Source of the DNA: an uncultured Clostridium sp.
GTDB lineage: Bacteria > Bacillota > Clostridia > Lachnospirales > Lachnospiraceae
Reading direction: 5' to 3'
Length of the DNA: 9,624 nucleotides
Assembly: GCA_938036545.1 (NCBI GenBank)
Contig: CALHQJ010000099.1
Coordinates: 1-9,624 of the forward strand
How positions within the stretch are numbered: the stretch's first letter is position 1; every line of letters begins with the position of its first letter. The notes beneath the pieces were generated by a model. That model was given only the letters and a program-made list of their open reading frames with translations, ran no database searches and was not told the origin of the DNA. This document shows positions 5,965-9,624 of this stretch, in pieces. The translations under genes were made by a program, and so were the position numbers.

Positions 5965-7236
5965 ATGGTAGCAGAATTAATTTCTGTAGGAACAGAACTT
6001 TTACTGGGCAACATTATCAATACCAATACCCAGTATCTGGCAGAGAAATGCGCTCTGTTAGGCCTGACCATGTATTACCAGACTACAGTGGGAGATAACC
6101 ACGACCGTCTGGCAGAAACAATAAAAACAGCGTTAAACCGTTCCGATATTATTATTTTAACCGGCGGACTTGGCCCGACAGAAGACGATATGACCAAGGA
6201 AGTATGTGCAGAGGTAATGGGATTTTCCTTAAAAGAGGACAGTCATACCAGACAGCGGATCGAACGGTATTTAAAAAACAGCATTTATACGGATATTCCG
6301 GATAATAATTGGAAGCAGGCCATTGTGCCGGAGGGAGCCATGGTTCTGGATAATGACAATGGAACAGCTCCAGGCCTGATTTTGGAAAAAGGGGAAAAGA
6401 CGGCCATTCTGCTTCCTGGCCCGCCAGGAGAGCTGTATCCCCTTTTTGAAAAGAAGGTTGCACCCTATCTTCAGAAAAAACAGCCGGAAGTCATTTTGTC
6501 TCAAATGGTTAAGATCTGCGGATACGGAGAAAGTCAGGTAGAGGATAAGCTGCTGGATTTAATTGACAAGCAGACAAATCCAACTATTGCAACTTATGCC
6601 AAAACCGGTGAAGTCCATCTGCGGATTACTGCCAGGGCAAAAAATGAAGACAGCGCCAGAAAGCTGTTAAAGCCGGTTGTTAAGGAAGTAAAGAAGCGTT
6701 TTGAAGACAGCGTATATTCTGTAAAAGAAAATGAAACCCTGGAAGGAGCGGTAGTCCGGCTGCTGGAAAAATATGAGATTACCGTATCTACTGCGGAATC
6801 CTGCACAGGCGGACTTTTAGCCGGCCGGATTGTCAATGTTCCAGGCGCATCCGAGGTATTTAAAGAAGGATTTATTACCTACTCCAACAAGGCAAAGAGG
6901 AAGCTGTTAGACGTAAGCAAAGCTACTTTGAAAAAATACGGAGCAGTCAGCGAACAGACAGCCAAAGAGATGGCGGCCGGAGGCGCTTTTGCAGCAGATT
7001 CCGATACCTGTATTGCCATTACGGGAATTGCAGGTCCGGATGGCGGAACTGAGGAAAAGCCGGTAGGTCTGGTTTACATTGCCTGCTATGTAAAGGATAA
7101 GGTTATAGTAGAACGCTGCCAGTTTCGAGGCAGCAGAGACAAGATTCGAGAACAGGCCGTTGTCCGCGGATTAAATCTTCTGCGTCTGTCTATTCTCCAG
7201 AATTACCGGAAAGATAAAGAAAAAGAGAGGAACTAG
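5965..7236 (+). CDS. cinA: CinA-family protein, nicotinamide-nucleotide amidase with MoaB/CinA N-terminal domain
   Basis: A 423-residue full-length two-domain protein. The N-terminal COG1058/MoaB-like domain (about 1-170) has G-T-E-L-L-L-G at 9-15, TGGLGPTEDDMT at 66-77 and a P-G-P-P-G-E loop; in characterised homologues this domain hydrolyses ADP-ribose. The C-terminal PncC-type domain (about 255-415) has T-A-E-S-C-T-G-G at 276-283, Y-S-N-K and I-T-G-I-A-G-P-D-G-G at 352-361. It deamidates nicotinamide mononucleotide for NAD recycling. The name comes from competence-induced genes, but no competence genes are seen here. AAGGGAG (5948-5954) overlaps the pgsA end and lies 10 bases before the ATG. 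In many Firmicutes recA follows cinA; here it does not. Confidence 0.94.
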   Translation: MVAELISVGTELLLGNIINTNTQYLAEKCALLGLTMYYQTTVGDNHDRLAETIKTALNRSDIIILTGGLGPTEDDMTKEVCAEVMGFSLKEDSHTRQRIERYLKNSIYTDIPDNNWKQAIVPEGAMVLDNDNGTAPGLILEKGEKTAILLPGPPGELYPLFEKKVAPYLQKKQPEVILSQMVKICGYGESQVEDKLLDLIDKQTNPTIATYAKTGEVHLRITARAKNEDSARKLLKPVVKEVKKRFEDSVYSVKENETLEGAVVRLLEKYEITVSTAESCTGGLLAGRIVNVPGASEVFKEGFITYSNKAKRKLLDVSKATLKKYGAVSEQTAKEMAAGGAFAADSDTCIAITGIAGPDGGTEEKPVGLVYIACYVKDKVIVERCQFRGSRDKIREQAVVRGLNLLRLSILQNYRKDKEKERN

Positions 7237-7250
7237 GAGGAACTAGGAGG
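7231..7250 (+). repeat. Tandem 10-base duplication carrying two Shine-Dalgarno sites
   Basis: AACTAGGAGG occurs twice in direct succession (7231-7240 and 7241-7250) and is followed by AAC. The first copy contains the cinA stop codon TAG (7234-7236). Each copy has AGGAGG; the second is 5 bases and the first 15 bases from the ATG at 7256. The preceding bases GAGAGGAAC look like a degenerate third unit. This probably arose by replication slippage and leaves the next gene with two ribosome binding sites in series, the nearer one being optimally placed. Confidence 0.85.
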
Positions 7251-7255
7251 AACAC

Positions 7256-8581
7256 ATGGATCAGTTGACAATGAAAAAAAGCCTGACTGCGGCGTTTCAG
7301 TATTCCTGCACCAGAATGGCGCTGAATTATTATATATATTTTGAAGGGGCGGCAGAGGAAGAGAACAGAAGCCCATGGGAAGAAACTTTTCGCAGAGATT
7401 TTCAGAGAATCATGGGAGCTGCGTTAAAGGGAGAAAGCAGCTTAGGCGAGCTGGAAGATCTGCGCAGAAAGGCCATGGACAAGATGGAAGTTCTGACTGC
7501 GTATACAGACTGTTTTCAGGTTTATGAGCATGTTTTAAACCGTCTGGAACTGCGGTACATTCCCAGTGAAGAGAAACAGGCCTTGCCGGATGATGAGGCA
7601 CTGGCCAGTGAGATTTTAAGATTTTTGACTTCTTCCAGAGATTCTGCTCTGATGAATGAACGAATCCAGATGGTGATGGAGCAGCTTCCCATCCGGTTTA
7701 CGAAGAGTAAGTTCTTTTCCCTGGTGCAGGAAGGCCTTTCCATTTATAAAGGTTCTGAAAAAAGCAGTCTGGACGCCATGATGTATGTGCTTCGTACCGA
7801 ATCCATGATCCAGCTTCCAGATAATATGAAGGAAGGCTATGAAGATTTATATGAGATTCTGTCCATGCTGTCCGGCGCAGATTATAAAAATCTGTCTCAG
7901 GAAGAATTTAATCGCCTGGCAGATGGACTTCAGATTGCGTCCGGCCAGATTCTGGATATTTCCGGCCAGTTAATGCTGGAAATGGATTTGATTAACGACC
8001 TTTACGTCATGCACCTGGCCGGAACCCATGCGGTTATGGACGCTGCTGAGAAACAGAATCTGACAGGGCTGCTTCAGGTGATTTGGACAAAGCTGGAGAC
8101 AGAGGATTATTCCATTCCGGAAGATCAGGTAGAAGACATGCTGGTACAGTTAGAAGGAAAGCAGGAGCGGTATTATGAGCGGTGGCTGCGCTATGATACG
8201 TCAGGCAATGGAGAAACAGGGGAAAACGGTTCTGAGTTGTCAGAAGCCCTGCGGAAAACCGGCCTTCTTCTTTCCGGCAGTTCTTTTGTAGAACTGGAGC
8301 AGGCGGCAGGAGATTCAGCAGAAGTGACGGAGAATATGCTGGATGAGGAAATCCAGAAGTTTTTCCAGGAATTAAGCCGGCTGTGGGATGGGATGCCCAG
8401 AGTAACGGTGCGGGCGGTTATGGCCCGAATCCTGTCCAGCCTTCCGGTATGCTTTAATTCGGTTCCGGAACTGGAAGCCTATGTGAAAAACAGTCTGGAA
8501 AGCTGTACGGATATGGATGAAAAGACGATTTCCATGGAGCTTATCCGAACCATTATGGTAGATGAGAATGAGATGGCATAA
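7256..8581 (+). CDS. Conserved-looking helical protein of unknown function
   Basis: A 441-residue acidic protein that I do not recognise. It appears soluble: there is no signal peptide and no membrane-length hydrophobic segment. The composition is rich in Glu, Leu, Met and Gln with few prolines, suggesting a mostly alpha-helical fold. A flexible Gly/Asn/Glu linker around residues 316-327 (S-G-N-G-E-T-G-E-N-G-S-E) splits a larger N-terminal part from a C-terminal helical part of about 110 residues. No nucleotide-binding, metal-binding or catalytic motif stands out. The ATG is supported by AGGAGG at 7245-7250, 5 bases upstream. It follows cinA by 19 bases and overlaps the next gene by 20, so it probably belongs to the same transcript. 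Its length, coding bias and tight packing argue for a real gene. Confidence 0.8.
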   Translation: MDQLTMKKSLTAAFQYSCTRMALNYYIYFEGAAEEENRSPWEETFRRDFQRIMGAALKGESSLGELEDLRRKAMDKMEVLTAYTDCFQVYEHVLNRLELRYIPSEEKQALPDDEALASEILRFLTSSRDSALMNERIQMVMEQLPIRFTKSKFFSLVQEGLSIYKGSEKSSLDAMMYVLRTESMIQLPDNMKEGYEDLYEILSMLSGADYKNLSQEEFNRLADGLQIASGQILDISGQLMLEMDLINDLYVMHLAGTHAVMDAAEKQNLTGLLQVIWTKLETEDYSIPEDQVEDMLVQLEGKQERYYERWLRYDTSGNGETGENGSELSEALRKTGLLLSGSSFVELEQAAGDSAEVTENMLDEEIQKFFQELSRLWDGMPRVTVRAVMARILSSLPVCFNSVPELEAYVKNSLESCTDMDEKTISMELIRTIMVDENEMA

Positions 8582-8885
8582 ACCGTTATATATGGGAGAG
8601 CAGGCGGCGAAGAAGCGTTTTTCCATTATTCAGGGACTGCGTAAGAAAAAACTCTGTCCTGGAATTTATGTGATTACTCCGGCCAGCGGAGGCAATAATA
8701 TTCTTGACATTTATCCGGCTGCGGAATTGCTGCTTCCTTATTACAGGGAGAAGGAGCTTTTGATTTTGGGGATTGCCGTCGGGTATGAGGAAGCGGCCGA
8801 AGTTGCAGCCAGAATTGTGGCAGAGCTGTACCGTAAGACCGGCGGATTCCATTTAAATGATTTATTGGGAGATGAGGTTCCATGA
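8562..8885 (+). CDS. Small protein of unknown function, upstream of the DUF2953-like gene
   Basis: A 107-residue protein without a family I can name with confidence. After a basic N-terminus (K-K-R-F...R-K-K-K) the core reads Y-V-I-T-P-A-S-G-G-N-N-I-L-D-I-Y-P, then Y-Y-R-E-K-E-L-L-I-L-G-I-A, then an alanine-rich helix E-E-A-A-E-V-A-A-R-I-V and ends H-L-N-D-L-L-G. This suggests a compact alpha/beta domain. The start is uncertain: ATG at 8562 or 8568 overlaps the upstream gene, and ATG at 8592 (M-G-E-Q) would avoid the overlap. None has a good Shine-Dalgarno, so translation may depend on coupling to the preceding gene. The stop overlaps the next start as ATGA. Confidence 0.75.
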   Translation: MRMRWHKPLYMGEQAAKKRFSIIQGLRKKKLCPGIYVITPASGGNNILDIYPAAELLLPYYREKELLILGIAVGYEEAAEVAARIVAELYRKTGGFHLNDLLGDEVP

Positions 8886-9624
8886 TACATGCATTCCTGT
8901 GGCTATTGAAAATCATAGGAATCATAATGCTGATTCTGCTTGGCCTGCTGGTGCTGGCAGTATTGCTGGTGCTGTTTGCAGCAGTCTGCTACCAGGCAGA
9001 GGGAAGTTTTTTAGAGAAAAAGCTAAAGGGAACGGCAAAAATTTCCTGGCTGTTTCATATTGTGTCAGTTTGCATTGTATGGGACGATGAAATTCAGACA
9101 GTGATCCAGATTTTCGGAATACCGATTCGGAAAAGAAAGGAGCCGGCAGCGGAACCGGCGTCTGAACTTGAAGAAGCCCTGGAGGACGAGATGGAAGACT
9201 TGACGGTAAGTATCCAGGAAACAGGCGCTCCAGAGGAAAATCCAACAAAAGAAAACCCGGCGGAAAAAAATCCAGTGAAAAACAATCCGGAGCCGCCAAG
9301 GAGGAAAAAACCGGAAGAACCAAACGGGCGGGAAAAATCGGAAAAACCGGAAGAACCGTCTGCTTTGGAACGCATTTTTCAAAGGGCCGGAGAAACTGTT
9401 GAGAGACTGAAAAAACGGTTTCAAAAGCTGGCAGACCAAAAAGATAAGGTGGTATCCTGGATAGAAGACGAGGCCAACCAGAAGTCTTTCAAACTGGTTT
9501 TCAGGCAGATTGGAAAACTGTTCCGCCATCTGGTTCCTAAAAAAGGACAGGGGAAAATCACTTTCGGTTTTGGGGACGATCCTTATCTGACCGGACAGAT
9601 TCTGGCTGGGATTGGGCCTTTTTA
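8882..9624 (+). CDS. Membrane-anchored DUF2953-like protein, 3' end missing
   Basis: An open frame of 247 codons runs off the window without a stop. Its ATG overlaps the previous stop (ATGA), with GGGAG (8867-8871) 10 bases upstream. Residues 5-37 form a long hydrophobic membrane segment. After it come A-E-G-S-F and a short segment resembling the N-terminal DUF2953 region (W-L-F-H-I-V...I-F-G-I-P-I-R-K). A charged linker of low complexity rich in Pro, Lys and Glu spans about 86-160, followed by a helical Lys-rich part and then I-T-F-G-F-G-D-D-P-Y-L-T-G-Q-I-L, which matches the C-terminal DUF2953 style. B. subtilis YtfI belongs to this family and its gene neighbours ytfJ (gerW), a spore-germination gene. 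A sporulation link is therefore plausible but inferred. The gene is real even though the frame is incomplete. Confidence 0.82.
   Translation, partial: MIHAFLWLLKIIGIIMLILLGLLVLAVLLVLFAAVCYQAEGSFLEKKLKGTAKISWLFHIVSVCIVWDDEIQTVIQIFGIPIRKRKEPAAEPASELEEALEDEMEDLTVSIQETGAPEENPTKENPAEKNPVKNNPEPPRRKKPEEPNGREKSEKPEEPSALERIFQRAGETVERLKKRFQKLADQKDKVVSWIEDEANQKSFKLVFRQIGKLFRHLVPKKGQGKITFGFGDDPYLTGQILAGIGPF
9236..9295 (+). repeat. Degenerate 15-base tandem repeat in the linker of the DUF2953-like gene
   Basis: Four consecutive 15-base units encode x-N-P-x-x pentapeptides: E-N-P-T-K, E-N-P-A-E, K-N-P-V-K and N-N-P-E-P. The Asn-Pro core is invariant in protein, while the codons vary (AAT or AAC; CCA or CCG), so the repeat is either old or under selection at the protein level. 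Two K-P-E-E-P copies follow shortly after. Such tracts usually form extended, flexible linkers and vary in length between strains. Confidence 0.7.

Noticed and set aside
9065..9529. Minus-strand frame of 154 codons rich in Phe and Arg near the right end
   Set aside because: It is the antisense shadow of the Pro/Lys/Glu-rich linker of the DUF2953-like gene, whose frame stays open with a start, ribosome site and recognisable domain ends.
1..9624. CRISPR array, tRNA or rRNA genes, phage or defence genes
   Set aside because: Coding density is high with housekeeping genes throughout; no regularly spaced repeats, cloverleaf with CCA-type end, or phage/defence domains were seen. The four-way fold at 3905-4057 is far too long and lacks T-psi-C or D-loop signatures.

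Overview
The window looks like a chromosomal housekeeping segment from a Gram-positive anaerobe of the Clostridia, most likely a Lachnospiraceae-type gut bacterium. This rests on moderate GC content, strong AGGAG-type ribosome binding sites at most starts, sigma-A-type promoter hexamers, the gene order yicC-gmk-rpoZ-rimO-pgsA-cinA, and the protein sequences themselves. The family placement is a judgement from protein style and gene order; no database search was possible.

Layout. Bases 1-78 lie downstream of rqcH and hold only a small inverted repeat and a possible ribosome binding site for a further minus-strand gene. rqcH (79-1821, minus) encodes the NFACT-family ribosome quality control protein. 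Divergent promoters lie in 1822-1979. The plus-strand series then runs to the window end: yicC (endoribonuclease family), gmk (guanylate kinase), rpoZ (RNA polymerase omega), a 282-base gap, rimO (ribosomal protein S12 methylthiotransferase), pgsA (phosphatidylglycerophosphate synthase), cinA (nicotinamide-nucleotide amidase family), a 441-residue protein I do not recognise, a 107-residue protein I do not recognise, and a membrane protein with a DUF2953-like C-terminus that is cut by the window end. Junctions from rimO onward are very tight (overlaps of 17, 20 and 4 bases; gaps of 3 and 19), so these genes are probably co-transcribed and partly translationally coupled.

The most striking non-coding structure is in the rpoZ-rimO gap. 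A 153-base element (3905-4057) has 16-base terminal inverted repeats (15 of 16 matching) beginning GTAAC. It is bordered on both sides by the same 8-base direct repeat, AACGAAAC, and its interior is almost entirely three consecutive hairpins. This is the expected form of a non-autonomous miniature transposable element (MITE) with its target-site duplication. The GTAA ends and 8-base duplication recall the IS66 family. Read as RNA it would fold as a four-way junction. A separate 56-base imperfect hairpin lies just before it.

Functionally, the segment groups ribosome rescue (rqcH), RNA decay (yicC), GMP phosphorylation (gmk), transcription (rpoZ), ribosome modification (rimO), phospholipid synthesis (pgsA) and nucleotide salvage (cinA). 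The DUF2953-like gene at the end has a Bacillus relative (ytfI) next to a spore-germination gene, so the 3' end may lead into a sporulation-linked pair.
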